A stretch of 64,000 nucleotides of DNA from Palsa-506 sp963836355 (GCA_963836355.1 CAWIJO010000029.1:408246-472245), one strand, 5' to 3'. Positions 38,038 through 46,774 are shown, numbered from the stretch's first letter. Numbers and translations: made by a program. The notes: generated by a model not told the origin, from the letters alone.

Positions 38038-38160
38038 GCTGTCCCGGCGGGCTGTCCGGGCCGGGCTGTCCCGGCAGGCTGTCCGGGCCGGGGCTGTCCC
38101 GGCCGGGCTGTCCCGGGCCGGGCTGTCCGGGCCGGGCTGTCCCGGCCGGGCTAGGCCGGC
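38038..38160. repeat. GC-only degenerate tandem repeat between convergent genes
   Basis: About nine copies of a 12-16 bp unit near GGGCTGTCCCGGCC fill the gap between gltX and the esterase gene. Neighbouring units can pair (GGCC, CCCGGG), so it may also stop transcription from both sides. Confidence 0.7.
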
Positions 38161-38177
38161 TACCCGGCCGTGGCTGG

Positions 38178-39149
38178 TCAGCCGCCGAGCCGGTCGCGCA
38201 GGTGCCCGAGCTGGGTCTCCAGGTGAGCCGACGGCACCGCGTGCACCCCGAACGGGAACACCGCGATGTCCTTCGCCGAGGTGATCTCGTTGTACGCGGC
38301 GAACACGGTGGACGGCGGGCAGATCTCGTCCATCAGGCCGACGCTGAGCAGGCAGTCCGCGGTTATCCGGCGGGCCAGCAGCGCACAGTCGATGTAGCGC
38401 AGCGTGTCCAGCGCATCGGGTACCAGGTCGACCTGCTGGGCGAGGAACTCGGCTATCTCCGCATACGGCATCTTGCCGGTCAGCGTGATGGCGCGGCTAA
38501 TATCACACAGGAACGGGACATCGGAATGGCAGACCGCCACCGCATCGCCGAGCAGCGCCGCGGTGGCCAGCGCCAGCCCGCCGCCCTGGCTGGCGCCGCT
38601 GACCGCGACCCGGTCGCTGTCGACGCCGTCCAGCCCGGCCGCGGTCTCGACGGCCAGCACGGCGTCCGCGTACAGCCTGGTGTAGTAATAGCCGTCCGGC
38701 CTGGCGATGCCGCGGGTCATCACCGCCGAGTACTCCGGGCCAGGCCCGATGTCGCCGGTCGCGCCCACCGTCCACCGGCCGCCCTGGCCGCGGGTGTCCA
38801 TCACGAACGCCGCGAAGCCGACCGCCGGGAGCATGGCGTGATCGGCCGGCAGGCCGCGCCCGCCGCCGTAGCCGATGAACTGCACTACCACCGGCAGCGG
38901 CTCGTCGCCCGCACCGGGCGGCCGCAGGTACCAGGCCCGGATGCGGTCACCGCCGGCGCCGGAGAACTCCACGTCGTACGCCTGCATCGGCCCGTACACG
39001 CCCGGCCGGTGCCGGGTCAGCGCGGCCGGCCGCCCGGCCGCCCTGGCCTGCGCTAGCCGTTCCGCCCACCACGTATCAAGCCCGGCAGGTTCCTCGGCGT
39101 GCGTGCGGTGCTCAAGCAGTTGCTCCGGCGGCAGGTCGAACCATGGCAT
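38178..39149 (-). CDS. Acetylxylan esterase (CE7 family)
   Basis: The 323-residue product is a CE7 alpha/beta hydrolase acting on acetylated xylo-oligosaccharides or cephalosporin C. The N-terminus MPWFDLPPEQLLEH is typical. The nucleophile Ser lies in VAVSGASQGGGLAL, the RGQ motif in VMDTRGQGGRW, the Asp in GLMDEICPPSTVF and the His in FGVHAVPSAH. There is no signal peptide, so it acts in the cytoplasm on imported oligosaccharides. The ATG at 39149 gives normal length. It converges with gltX and no sugar transporter is adjacent. Confidence 0.9.
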   Translation of the reverse strand: MPWFDLPPEQLLEHRTHAEEPAGLDTWWAERLAQARAAGRPAALTRHRPGVYGPMQAYDVEFSGAGGDRIRAWYLRPPGAGDEPLPVVVQFIGYGGGRGLPADHAMLPAVGFAAFVMDTRGQGGRWTVGATGDIGPGPEYSAVMTRGIARPDGYYYTRLYADAVLAVETAAGLDGVDSDRVAVSGASQGGGLALATAALLGDAVAVCHSDVPFLCDISRAITLTGKMPYAEIAEFLAQQVDLVPDALDTLRYIDCALLARRITADCLLSVGLMDEICPPSTVFAAYNEITSAKDIAVFPFGVHAVPSAHLETQLGHLRDRLGG

Positions 39150-39430
39150 GCGAACGCTCCCGGGGTCTGGCGGCTGTTCCGCAGATCCTGCCGGATTCCC
39201 GGTCAGCCACGCGACGCGGGCTGCTGTCCCGCGCCGCCGGTCAGGGCCAGAACCCCTATCTGAAACGGGCCGAGCGTGGTACTGCGGCCGGCCGGCGAGC
39301 CGTCCAGTCGGCCAGGCCAGCAGTGGCACCAGCCATGATGGATCCGTTAATGCTGGTCTTCTTGCCGCCATGCCATGATCATTTCGTCGGCTTGCAGGCC
39401 GCCATCCGCTGCGGGCGGAAGGTGATCTCA

Positions 39431-39460
39431 TTGGCTGCCGGGCACGGCTTCGGCTATGCT
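39431..39460 (+). promoter_or_regulatory. Probable tRNA-Gln promoter
   Basis: TTGGCT (-35 like) and TATGCT (-10 like) are separated by 18 bp and end 36 bp before the tRNA, a fitting distance for a short leader. The 280 bases before it, up to the esterase start, hold no gene. Confidence 0.4.
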
Positions 39461-39496
39461 GCACAGGCGCGAGCGGGCGGCAGTTGCCCGGTCCGA

Positions 39497-39568
39497 TGGG
39501 GTATGGGGTAATTGGCAGCCCGACGGGTTCTGGCCCCGTTAGTCTAGGTTCGAGTCCTGGTACCCCAG
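39497..39568 (+). tRNA. tRNA-Gln (CTG)
   Basis: 72 nt. The acceptor arm TGGGGTA pairs with TACCCCA, the anticodon arm is ACGGG-TTCTGGC-CCCGT with anticodon CTG, and the T-arm has GGTTCGAGTCC. The 3' CCA is not encoded. It is charged through GltX and GatCAB in this organism type. Confidence 0.95.
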
Positions 39569-39573
39569 CTGTT

Positions 39574-40027
39574 TCAGCTTGCCTGCCCGGGTCTGGTGCC
39601 GAGGGCGCGCGACAGCACGGTGACTCGGTCCCGGGCGCAGGTCTTGGCGAAGATCGACTTTAGATGGTCCTGGACCGTGTGCTCGGACAGCGACATCTCG
39701 CGGGCCATCGTGCGCGTGTCGCTGCCGGTGGCGAGCAGGCTGAGCAATTCGGTCTCGCGGCCGGTGAGGCTGGCGCGGGATAGCCGGCTCGGTGAACGTC
39801 CGGGCCTTGATCAGGGCCGGCAGTTCGGGCAGGCAGGGCACATCGGCCAGCGGCGCGGCGCCGACCGCGGTGACCGGGTCGGTAAGCAGCCAGACGTAGG
39901 CGTCGTAGCCGATCACTTCGCGGAGGCCGTCGAGTACCTGGCGGCGCAGCCAGATCGCGTCGAGCGGTTCCGCGGCGATGGCCGCGATCCGCTCGCGGGC
40001 CCGAGATCGCGCCCAGGTGCTGGCCAT
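39574..40027 (-). pseudogene. LuxR-type regulator remnant with internal deletions
   Basis: The N-terminal part (ERIAAIAAEPLDAIWLRRQV, VIGYDAYVWLLTDPV) is followed directly by short fragments and then, in another frame, a complete LuxR helix-turn-helix: SLTGRETELLSLLATGSDTR, MSLSEHTVQDHLKSIFAKT, ending SRALGTRPGQAS with a stop at 39574. Most of the GAF-like central domain, some 200 residues in relatives as I recall them, is missing and a shift lies near 39,775. The HTH frame starts at no normal start codon. The remnant ends 6 bp from tRNA-Gln. It is not functional as it stands. Confidence 0.78.
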
Positions 40028-40246
40028 CCGCCGAGCGTACGCGCCACCCAGGAACCCCAGCAATCTGGGATATCGCGCTGCCGGCCGGCGCCATAGCGTG
40101 ACGGCCAATGAAATCTGGCGGAGCGAGGGCTGAGCTGACGGCCAGCCGTTGAGGCGGGACTGGCTGGCCGTCCGTCCGGGCCCTGGCGGGCCGTCGCGCG
40201 CTGGGCGTCCGTCCGGGCGCCAGCGGGCCGTCGGGCCGGCTGGCTG

Positions 40247-41128
40247 TCAGGATTTGTCGATTAGCCAGTCGTAGGCCGCCCGGCGATGGTTGGGCTCGAT
40301 GGTGATGTGGTCGTCCGCCGCGGGGAAGTGCGCGTCCACGCCAGGGATCCGGTCGGCCAGCCACCGCCCGTGCGCGGCCAGGACTGACGTGTCTCGCTGC
40401 CCGTGCCAGAGTTGTACCGGCACCTGGAGCGTGCTGAGATCGAATCCCCAGGGCTGCAGGAACGCCGCCCAGTCATCCCACCAGCCCTGGTCCCCGTCGC
40501 GCATGCCGTCACGCCAGCACAGCGCCAGGTACTCGGCCACCTCCCGGCTATGCGCGGCATCGGTTTCGGCCCGGCTTCCCCAAAGCTGCAGCCATCCTGC
40601 GGGCGCGGACATCCGCTCGAACTGCTCGGCCGCGTCCGTGCGGAAGTTCTCCCGTGCCTTCGGGCGGTCCTCGAAGAACAGCCGCACGCCGTCCCGGGCA
40701 CCGTCGCTCATTCCGTCGAGGAAGTCCAGGCCAGGCCGGCCGTACGGGCCGAGCGAAGCGAACACGCAAACCGCGGAGACCAGGTCGGGCAGCAACGCGG
40801 CGCAGGCCAGGGCGGTCGGGCCGCCGCCGGAAACGCCCCAGACCGCCATCCTGGTGAGACCGAGCGCTGCGGCGATCGCCCTGGCGTCCGCGGCACCGTC
40901 GGCGACCAGTCGCCCTGGCCGCGGTGTCGATCCGCCATAACCTGGCCGGTCAACGCCGATCAGCCGCAGGTGTGCCGGGACGGCCTGGCTCAGCGCGCTG
41001 GGGGACAACTGCCGTGAGCCCGGGCTGCCGAAATAAACCAGGACGGGCAACCCGTCTGGCGGGTCGGCATCCTGGACCATGAGGGTCCCGCCGCGGACCG
41101 GAATAGTGATGTCAGCGACTTTGGGCAT
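40247..41128 (-). CDS. Alpha/beta hydrolase
   Basis: The 293-residue product has the alpha/beta-hydrolase layout. The oxyanion region is VYFGSPGSRQL, the nucleophile Ser sits in AVWGVSGGGPTALA, the Asp in LWHGQRDTSVLA and the His in AADDHITIEPNH. There is no signal peptide. ATG 41128. The region between it and the luxR remnant holds no gene. It overlaps the extended C-terminus of the GlsB-like gene behind it. The substrate cannot be inferred; proline iminopeptidase-like and haloalkane-dehalogenase-like enzymes share this pattern. Confidence 0.87.
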   Translation of the reverse strand: MPKVADITIPVRGGTLMVQDADPPDGLPVLVYFGSPGSRQLSPSALSQAVPAHLRLIGVDRPGYGGSTPRPGRLVADGAADARAIAAALGLTRMAVWGVSGGGPTALACAALLPDLVSAVCVFASLGPYGRPGLDFLDGMSDGARDGVRLFFEDRPKARENFRTDAAEQFERMSAPAGWLQLWGSRAETDAAHSREVAEYLALCWRDGMRDGDQGWWDDWAAFLQPWGFDLSTLQVPVQLWHGQRDTSVLAAHGRWLADRIPGVDAHFPAADDHITIEPNHRRAAYDWLIDKS

Positions 41129-41610
41129 TTGTTGATGCTAGGCGACGCAGGCGCTGGGTCGCCTGGCGGCTGGCCGCGGTCGGATCGCCGTGGGCCGGCC
41201 GCCCCGGGTTGACTACCCGGTGGCTGGCCCCCTGGCTGTTGACTACGGGCGGATTGCCGGGGAGCGGGGGATCCCCGGCAATCCAGGTCTGCTGCCCAGG
41301 TCTGCTGCAGCCCGTCGGCCGTCAGAATCCGGCTGCGGGAGCGGCCGCGCTCGGCGCCGGTGAGCCGGAGGATCAGCAGCAGGACGATCGCGCCGATGAT
41401 GGAGCCGATGATGCCGGTCGTATGGAACCGGTGAATCGCCAGCCGGTGGTATTGGACCAGGTTCTCGATGAACCCGCCCAGGAAGGAACCCACGATCCCG
41501 AGAAGGATGGTGCCAATGAGTCCCATGCTGTCGCGGCCCGGGACGAGCAGCCGCGCGATGGCCCCAGCAATGAGGCCGACGATGATCAGAACTACTATGA
41601 ATGTCACCAT
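40990..41610 (-). CDS. GlsB/YeaQ-type membrane protein with long tail
   Basis: The first 85 residues are a three-helix transglycosylase-associated (GlsB/YeaQ/YmgE) protein: FIVVLIIVGLIAGAIARLLV, GLIGTILLGIVGSFLGGFI, IIGSIIGAIVLLLIL. Such proteins normally end there. Here the frame continues for about 120 Gln/Pro/Arg-rich residues and enters the hydrolase gene by 139 bases before stopping, so an original stop was probably lost by an indel. The membrane part should still be made. It lies next to the tRNA-Glu gene that hosts the island. Confidence 0.75.
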   Translation of the reverse strand: MVTFIVVLIIVGLIAGAIARLLVPGRDSMGLIGTILLGIVGSFLGGFIENLVQYHRLAIHRFHTTGIIGSIIGAIVLLLILRLTGAERGRSRSRILTADGLQQTWAADLDCRGSPAPRQSARSQQPGGQPPGSQPGAAGPRRSDRGQPPGDPAPASPSINKCPKSLTSLFRSAAGPSWSRMPTRQTGCPSWFISAARAHGSCPPAR

Positions 41611-41798
41611 GCGGCCCTAGTTACCGCGTTTGCCGTCAAACATGCGGCGACGCCGGGCACGGTTCGGTGCCCGGCTGCCCTGGATGCCGCGGTGGGCGGC
41701 AGGTCGCGGCTGGTCACTGCACCACCGTTTGGCGTGGCTCCGGTCCGGTACGCTAGCCTTAGTCCGCGCCGCGGTCGCCGACCGCTCGCGTCTCACCT

Positions 41799-41871
41799 GG
41801 CCCCGTCGTCTAGCGGCCCAGGACGCCGCCCTCTCAAGGCGGTGGCGCCGGTTCAAATCCGGTCGGGGCTA
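41799..41871 (+). tRNA. tRNA-Glu (CTC), island target
   Basis: 73 nt. The acceptor GGCCCCG pairs with CGGGGCT (one G-T), the anticodon loop reads CCTCTCA with anticodon CTC, and the T-arm is CCGGTTCAAATCCGG. The 3' part from the anticodon arm recurs exactly at 58818, so this gene is the attachment site of the island and was kept intact. Confidence 0.95.
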
Positions 41872-41903
41872 CTGGAGTAGCAGCAGGTCAGGGGCCTGAT
41901 CGC
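41828..41903 (+). repeat. Left direct repeat (attL) within tRNA-Glu
   Basis: 76 bases identical to 58818-58893, running from the anticodon arm to 32 bp past the tRNA end. Weaker similarity continues to about 42046 (58893-59035 on the right). Bases 41904-42192 hold no gene. Confidence 0.85.
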
Positions 41904-42192
41904 CGGTTCCGGCGGTCGGGTCCTTGATCTTTTGTCCGTCGTTCGTCCGTGAGTTCTGCCGTCAGCCGGCGTCAGCCGACGCTACTGGATGAGGGTCATC
42001 GGCACTCATCCGAGGCCAGACCCGGGCTGGCGTGAACATCGCAGTGATCGCTGCAGGTTTGTCCCGTATCTGGTTGGCTGCGCATTCCTGTGTGCGCGAG
42101 CGGGCCGGGCACGGTGGCTGAGTGATGCTAGCGCCTGGCCCCGCTGTCGGCGTCTGCGCGTAGCGTCGGTGGCAGATGGCGGAGGAACAGAC

Positions 42193-42581
42193 GTGATCAT
42201 GGAACAGCAACCGGGGCGGCCTGGCGGGGAGCCCGAGATGACCGTAGGACTGCGGGCGCTGGCGGTGATCGAGTCGGTGCTGGCGCGATCGAGTCGGTGC
42301 TGGCGCGGTTCAGCATGCTGGTGGAGTGTGAGCACCTGGCTGAAGGAGAGGATGCGTTCTGGGTGGCGCTGCAGCCGGATGGCCTGCTGTGCGGGTTCTG
42401 CTGGGAAGCTGCGCAGGTGCTGGGCGGCGGGGCGGCTTGCAGCGCCTGCGGCCGCCCGGCGGGGGATCCGCGTCGTGATTGCGTGGTTGTCGCTAAGCCG
42501 GCCACGGGCCTGGCGGTCCATTTCTGGTTGTGTGAGGCGTGCGGCAATGCTGACATCGCCGAGGCGGAGGTTTTGCGCTAA
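42193..42581 (+). pseudogene. Small Cys-rich (zinc-ribbon-like) protein, broken by 20-bp duplication
   Basis: GGAGG 7 nt before the GTG at 42193 starts VIMEQQPGRPGGEPEM then LRALAVIESVLAR. A perfect 20-bp tandem duplication (42267-42306) shifts the frame. Removing one copy joins VIESVLAR to FSMLVECEHLAEGEDAFW and restores a protein of about 122 residues ending in AEAEVLR. It holds three CxxC-like pairs (CGFC, CSAC, CEAC), suggesting metal binding. The 3' part alone has an ATG at 42312 but no good binding site. Function unknown. The following 380 bases to 42964 hold no recognisable gene. Confidence 0.65.
42267..42306. repeat. Perfect 20-bp tandem duplication
   Basis: GATCGAGTCGGTGCTGGCGC occurs twice head to tail inside the Cys-rich gene. 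As 20 is not a multiple of 3 it destroys the frame. Confidence 0.95.
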
Positions 42582-42964
42582 GCCGAAAGCTATGAATCGC
42601 CCAGGCATGGCCATCGCGGAGGTCTTGAACGCGTCGGCCACCACCCGGTCCTTTGTCAAGACGGTCGCGCGGGTTCAGGGGACCGGCTGCGAACTCTTCC
42701 TGCTCCACGCCAGGTCCATCCCGGAGCAGCGGCGTATCAATCTGTCTCGCCCGCTGGGCGCGATCCGGTCTGCCCGGGCATACGCGCTACCCGGCGCGCA
42801 TTTCCGTGAGCCGGCCGGGGCCGCCTCCCCGGTCGAGGAGCGACCAGGCTGGCGCAGCCGCCGCGCGGAGCAGGCCGCTCGCGATTGGCCGTGTCCAGGT
42901 TGTGCTCATTGTTCGCGGTGCGTTGCATTGACAGCCGTTCGCGCCACGGCCGACCATCAGGGCC

Positions 42965-43286
42965 ATGTCCAAAAGCGTGTCCGTGATCATCACGGACGAT
43001 CTTGAGGTTCCGGGAGCGCTGAGACGGTCTCGTTCGGCTTCGCCGGCGTGACCTACGAAGTCGACCTCAGCACGAAGAACCGGGCCAGACTTGAGAAGGC
43101 GCTGGCCCCGTTTATCAAGGCCGGCGAGTGCCGGGTGGCGGCCGCCGCCGTGGTGCCGGCCGCCCGGGTGGCTCATCGGCCGATCTCGCTGACGTGCGGG
43201 CCTGGGCCAGGACATCTGGCCTGAAAGTCTCCGGGCGCGGGCGGATCAGCAGCGACATCATGCGCCAGTACGAGGCAGCCCATTAG
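42965..43286 (+). pseudogene. lsr2 remnant (nucleoid-associated silencer)
   Basis: Pieces in three frames give an Lsr2 protein. MSKSVSVIITDDLE starts at the ATG 42965. After a shift near 43013-43021 the dimerisation part reads AETVSFGFAGVTYEVDL, STKNRARLEKALAPFIKAG. After another shift near 43165-43180 the C-terminal DNA-binding part reads ADLADVRAWARTSGLKVSG, RGRISSDIMRQYEAAH, ending at TAG 43284. The AT-hook-like RGR is intact. Lsr2 silences foreign AT-rich DNA in actinobacteria. The remnant cannot make a full protein; a working copy is presumably elsewhere. Confidence 0.75.
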
Positions 43287-43425
43287 CCCACATCTGGCTC
43301 AACGCTACGCGCCCTCAGCGGCAATTGCGGACGTTCCTATGCCGCTGGTGATATCGCATAACTCAGCCTGTCGCATAAACGGCGCGCCTTCGTGGGGGCA
43401 GGCCCGGTGCTTGAGATCATGGTTT

Positions 43426-44766
43426 ATGCCGCAGAATTTCCTTTGCCCGCAGCGTGATCAGCCGATGTTGATGCCGTTGGATATGCGGGACTGGCTGCCC
43501 GAGGACGATCTGGTGTTCGTTGTGCTGGACGCGGTCGCAGCCTTGGATCTGGGCGAGTTCCGGCGCCGGTACCGGGCTGATGGGCACGGCCGGGCGGCGT
43601 TCGACCCGGAGATGATGGTCGCGCTGCTGCTGTATGGCTACTGCCAGGGCGAGCGGTCCAGCCGGGTGATCGAAAAGCGGTGCGTGCGCGATGTGGCCTA
43701 CCGGGTGATCACCGGCGGGTTGTATCCCGATCATGCCACCATCGCCCGGTTCCGGGCCCGGCATGAGAAGGCGCTGGGCGGATTGCTCAGCCAGGTGCTG
43801 CGGCTGCTGGCCGCGGAGGGCATGGTGTCGCTGGGCACGCTCAGCCTGGATGGCACCAAGCTGGCCGGCAACGCCGCGCAGAAAGCGAACCGGACGCTGC
43901 CGCAGATCGAGAAGGTTCTCGCCGAGGCGGCCAGGACCGACGCCGCCGAGGACGCCCGGCAAGGCGGCAGCCCGCCGCCGGCGACCCCGCGGACGCTGGC
44001 CCGCCGGGCCGAGCGGCGGGAGCGGCTGGCCCGGGCCCGGGATCGCCTCGCCGCCGAGGACAAGGCCCGCCGCGACGCGCAGCGGGCCAGGCAGGAAGCG
44101 TGGGATGCTGCCGCGGCAGCCGGGAAACGGCGCGGGCGCCGTCCCGCCGCCGAGCCGCCGCGCGCCAACCGGGCCGGAACCGAGCCGCGGGCGAACACCA
44201 CCGACCCGGACGTGCGGGTAATGCGCAACCAGAAGGGCTATGTCGCCGGCTACAACGGCCAGCTCGTGGTCACCGCCGACCAGGTCATCGTCGGCGCGAT
44301 GCTCAGCCAGCATCCGGTGGACCGCACCCTGCTGCACCCCCTCCTGGACACCTGCCGCCAGCAGCTGACCGAGGCCGGGATCCGCCCGCGGCTGCGCACC
44401 GTGCTCGCCGACTCCGGTTACGTCAGCGAGGAGAACTTCACCCGCGCCGAGCAGCAGAAAATACGGCTGCTCGCCCCGCTCGCCAAGGACCCGGACAAGC
44501 ACCGCGCCGGCAACCCGGCCAGGCAACGTGACCTGACCAAGCTGCCCGCCACCGCCCGGGCGACCCGGCGGATGCGGCACCACCGCGGCCGTGCCGACTA
44601 CAAACTCCGGGCCCGCACCGTGGAACCAGTATTCGGCCAGATCAAGACCTGCCAGAAACTGACCATGATGTCCCGGCGCGGCCTCACCGCGTCCGAAAGC
44701 GAATGGCTGCTCGCCAGCGCCGCGCACAATCTGCGCAAGCTGCACCGGCACCGCATCGAGGGGTAA
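43426..44766 (+). CDS. IS1182-family transposase
   Basis: The 446-residue product begins MPQNFLCPQRDQPMLMPLDM, as IS1182 transposases do. The N-terminal domain (WLPEDDLVFVVLDAV, MMVALLLYGYCQGERSSR) is followed by a DDE catalytic core: LSLDGTKLAGN, VLADSGYVSEENF, and the Glu in VEPVFGQIKTCQK. A charged, Ala/Arg-rich insertion lies at residues 165-250. The ATG 43426 is chosen from the conserved start. It appears full length. Terminal inverted repeats could not be identified with certainty on either side. The 490 bases that follow, to 45253, show no gene. Confidence 0.92.
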   Translation: MPQNFLCPQRDQPMLMPLDMRDWLPEDDLVFVVLDAVAALDLGEFRRRYRADGHGRAAFDPEMMVALLLYGYCQGERSSRVIEKRCVRDVAYRVITGGLYPDHATIARFRARHEKALGGLLSQVLRLLAAEGMVSLGTLSLDGTKLAGNAAQKANRTLPQIEKVLAEAARTDAAEDARQGGSPPPATPRTLARRAERRERLARARDRLAAEDKARRDAQRARQEAWDAAAAAGKRRGRRPAAEPPRANRAGTEPRANTTDPDVRVMRNQKGYVAGYNGQLVVTADQVIVGAMLSQHPVDRTLLHPLLDTCRQQLTEAGIRPRLRTVLADSGYVSEENFTRAEQQKIRLLAPLAKDPDKHRAGNPARQRDLTKLPATARATRRMRHHRGRADYKLRARTVEPVFGQIKTCQKLTMMSRRGLTASESEWLLASAAHNLRKLHRHRIEG

Positions 44767-45253
44767 CGATCAAAGGCCCATCCCCGGGATGTCAAGACTT
44801 AGAACGTTCAAGATCGCCGCCTCGCACCCCGTATCTGAGTTCCAAGGTCCCTGATCTGCTCCCCTGCACGGCTTTGTGCGACAGGCTGAACTATGCACCG
44901 TGCTGCATCTGCAGGCTGCGGCGCCCGCGCCTCGTCTCGTTTGGCGATCCGTTGGCGAGGTCGGCGAGCACCACGCACACGCACACCTACCCGATATGCG
45001 CGCGCTGGCAGTCGTCGTGCCCGCTGTCGGTCGGCTGCAGATGGATCGTATAGCTCCCTGGTAGGTCGTGAACCCAGGCTGGCAGGCCTGCGTGGCATCG
45101 CCGTAGCACAAGTCAACAAGTAGCCGATGAGCGCGCACTCTCAGCTGGGTTATGCCGGTAATCCTGATATGCCGATGAGCGCGAGATGTGGGCGGGACAG
45201 GGGCGCTGGCTCGCGTGATGCGTGGGCGGTTCGGGTGGGAGCAGGGGGGCCGA

Positions 45254-45528
45254 TCAGCCGCAGCGCAGGACGAGCAGCTCGCAGAGTTCGGGTGAGCTGT
45301 AGGTCTACGGCACTTCGCCGGCGTGCCCGGCCTTGGCCAGGTTGCGCGCGCGTTGCGGGTCATGCCGCTGAGGCGGCCGGTGTCCATCTCGGCGCGCCGG
45401 CCGGCCATCTCGGGGTCGTTGGCGGCAGCGGCGCGGATGAGCAGCAGGATCGGTGCGACCCTGGTGGCTACCTCCGTGGTCAGCTTTCCCCAGTCTCGGA
45501 TGATCTTGCCGGGATCGGGCTCTTGCAA
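45254..45528 (-). pseudogene. TetR regulator C-terminal remnant
   Basis: EPDPGKIIRDWGKLTTEVA and RVAPILLLIRAAAANDPEMA match the ligand-binding half of a TetR-family regulator. After GMTRNAR the frame shifts and continues NLAKAGHAGEVP, then a TAG, then TYSSPELCELLVLRCG and a stop at 45254. The DNA-binding N-terminus is absent. It is a fossil with at least one frameshift, one stop and a short deletion. Confidence 0.65.
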
Positions 45529-45573
45529 GCACCCGCCGCGGACGCTCTGTGAGCCCTGGCCACGTTGTCTGGT

Positions 45574-46137
45574 TCAGCGGCGGCCGGTGGTGCGGATCCG
45601 GACTGTTGCGGTGAGGTGCTCGGTCTCCAGCGCCTGGCGGAGCCGGGCCAGCGCCTGGTGGATGCGCTGGCCGGCGAAGGCGGGATCGGCGTGGGTGTGC
45701 AGGGTGACGGTCAGCGCCAGCCGCGGTGTGGTGGGGGCGCCGGTGATGGTGGCGTTGACCCGCTGCACGTACGGGCTGGCGGACAGGTCATCCTCCAGTG
45801 CACCGGTGGCGGCCCCGGCGGATAGGCGGGAGACGCCGTGGCCGGGGTCGGGTTCTAGTCCGATGTGGCGGATGGCGTCGGTGCGGGTCTGGACGGCGAG
45901 CCAGCGCAACGCCAGCAGCGCGATCACCGCCGCGATGGCGGCCAGGGCGGGCCAGAACCAGGAGTGGGCGGCGGCGTACCGGCGGGTCTGCTCGCCGGTC
46001 ACCGCCGCGTGGGCCGGCCCGAGCAGCGCGGGCCGGATGGCCAGGCCGCGGGCCAGCGCGGCTGCCCCGGCTGCGGTCAGGACGAGGCCGACGACGAGCA
46101 TGCCGATGCGGTTTCCGCGGGCGGTACGGCGGCTCAC
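45574..46137 (-). CDS. AmaP-like alkaline-shock membrane anchor
   Basis: The 187-residue product has two membrane helices (IGMLVVGLVLTAAGAAALA near 11-30, FWPALAAIAAVIALLALRWL near 61-81) followed by an Asp23-like cytoplasmic domain (ASPYVQRVNATITGAP, LALTVTLHTHADPAF). This is the layout of AmaP, which anchors Asp23 to the membrane in firmicutes. It is the last gene of the minus-strand Asp23 cluster. The start is the ATG at 46137, 5 nt after the preceding stop. Confidence 0.72.
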   Translation of the reverse strand: MSRRTARGNRIGMLVVGLVLTAAGAAALARGLAIRPALLGPAHAAVTGEQTRRYAAAHSWFWPALAAIAAVIALLALRWLAVQTRTDAIRHIGLEPDPGHGVSRLSAGAATGALEDDLSASPYVQRVNATITGAPTTPRLALTVTLHTHADPAFAGQRIHQALARLRQALETEHLTATVRIRTTGRR

Positions 46138-46141
46138 CGGC

Positions 46142-46774
46142 TCAGTCCTCTCTCCGTCGCACGGTGGCCCGGACCCGCAGCGGCCGCAGCGGCGACAGCT
46201 GTTCCAGGCGGCCGGTCACGGCCTGCTCCACCAGGCCGGAAAGCCCGCGGGCGTCGCGCAGCGGGCTCGCGGCCTGCACCCGTACCCGCCGGCGGCCAAG
46301 CCGCACTCGTGCGCGGGCGATGCCATCGACCCCGGTTGCGGCGGCGGCCAGATAGCGTCGCAGCCCGGCACGGGTGATGCCGGTCACCGTCTGCGGATCC
46401 CCGGAATCAAGGGCGATCATCCGGCTGCGGCCCGGTACCAGCGCCCCCGCGATCAGCACGATCCCGAGGGCGCATGCCACAGCCGCAGTGGCGAGCGCCG
46501 CAGGATCGTCCCAGTGCACGTCCCGGCCCGCCCGGGCCAGCCACGCCACCGGCAGGACATGCGCCGGATGGCCAGCGAGCGTGGAGATCACCTCGGTTGC
46601 CGCCAGTATCGCGGCAGCGGCCAGCACTGCGGCCACCATGACGGCGGGAATCACCCGGCGGGGCCGGAAGGCGCGCGCCGCCGCCCGGCGCAGCGCCCGG
46701 CCGCCTGCGCGGGGCCGCGGCGGTGTGCCCGCGTGTTCCGCGGCGGCGGCCGGGACGAGATCCGATGTGGTCAC
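46142..46774 (-). CDS. DUF6286-like membrane protein of Asp23 cluster
   Basis: The 210-residue product has two hydrophobic segments (VIPAVMVAAVLAAAAILAAT; LATAAVACALGIVLIAGALV) and a C-terminal domain beginning MIALDSGDPQTVTGITRAGL and ending LEQLSPLRPLRVRATVRRR. It resembles a paralogue of the AmaP-like gene. Proteins like this occur in actinobacterial Asp23 clusters. The GTG at 46774 overlaps the preceding Asp23 stop by 4 nt, so translation is coupled. Role inferred as part of a membrane-bound Asp23 scaffold. Confidence 0.65.
   Translation of the reverse strand: MTTSDLVPAAAAEHAGTPPRPRAGGRALRRAAARAFRPRRVIPAVMVAAVLAAAAILAATEVISTLAGHPAHVLPVAWLARAGRDVHWDDPAALATAAVACALGIVLIAGALVPGRSRMIALDSGDPQTVTGITRAGLRRYLAAAATGVDGIARARVRLGRRRVRVQAASPLRDARGLSGLVEQAVTGRLEQLSPLRPLRVRATVRRRED

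Noticed and set aside
41989..43005. 338-codon plus-strand frame as one gene
   Set aside because: It passes through the broken Cys-rich gene and the start of the lsr2 remnant in wrong frames.
43300..44850. Exact ends of the IS1182 element
   Set aside because: No matching terminal inverted repeats or target duplication could be found by eye, so only the gene is reported.
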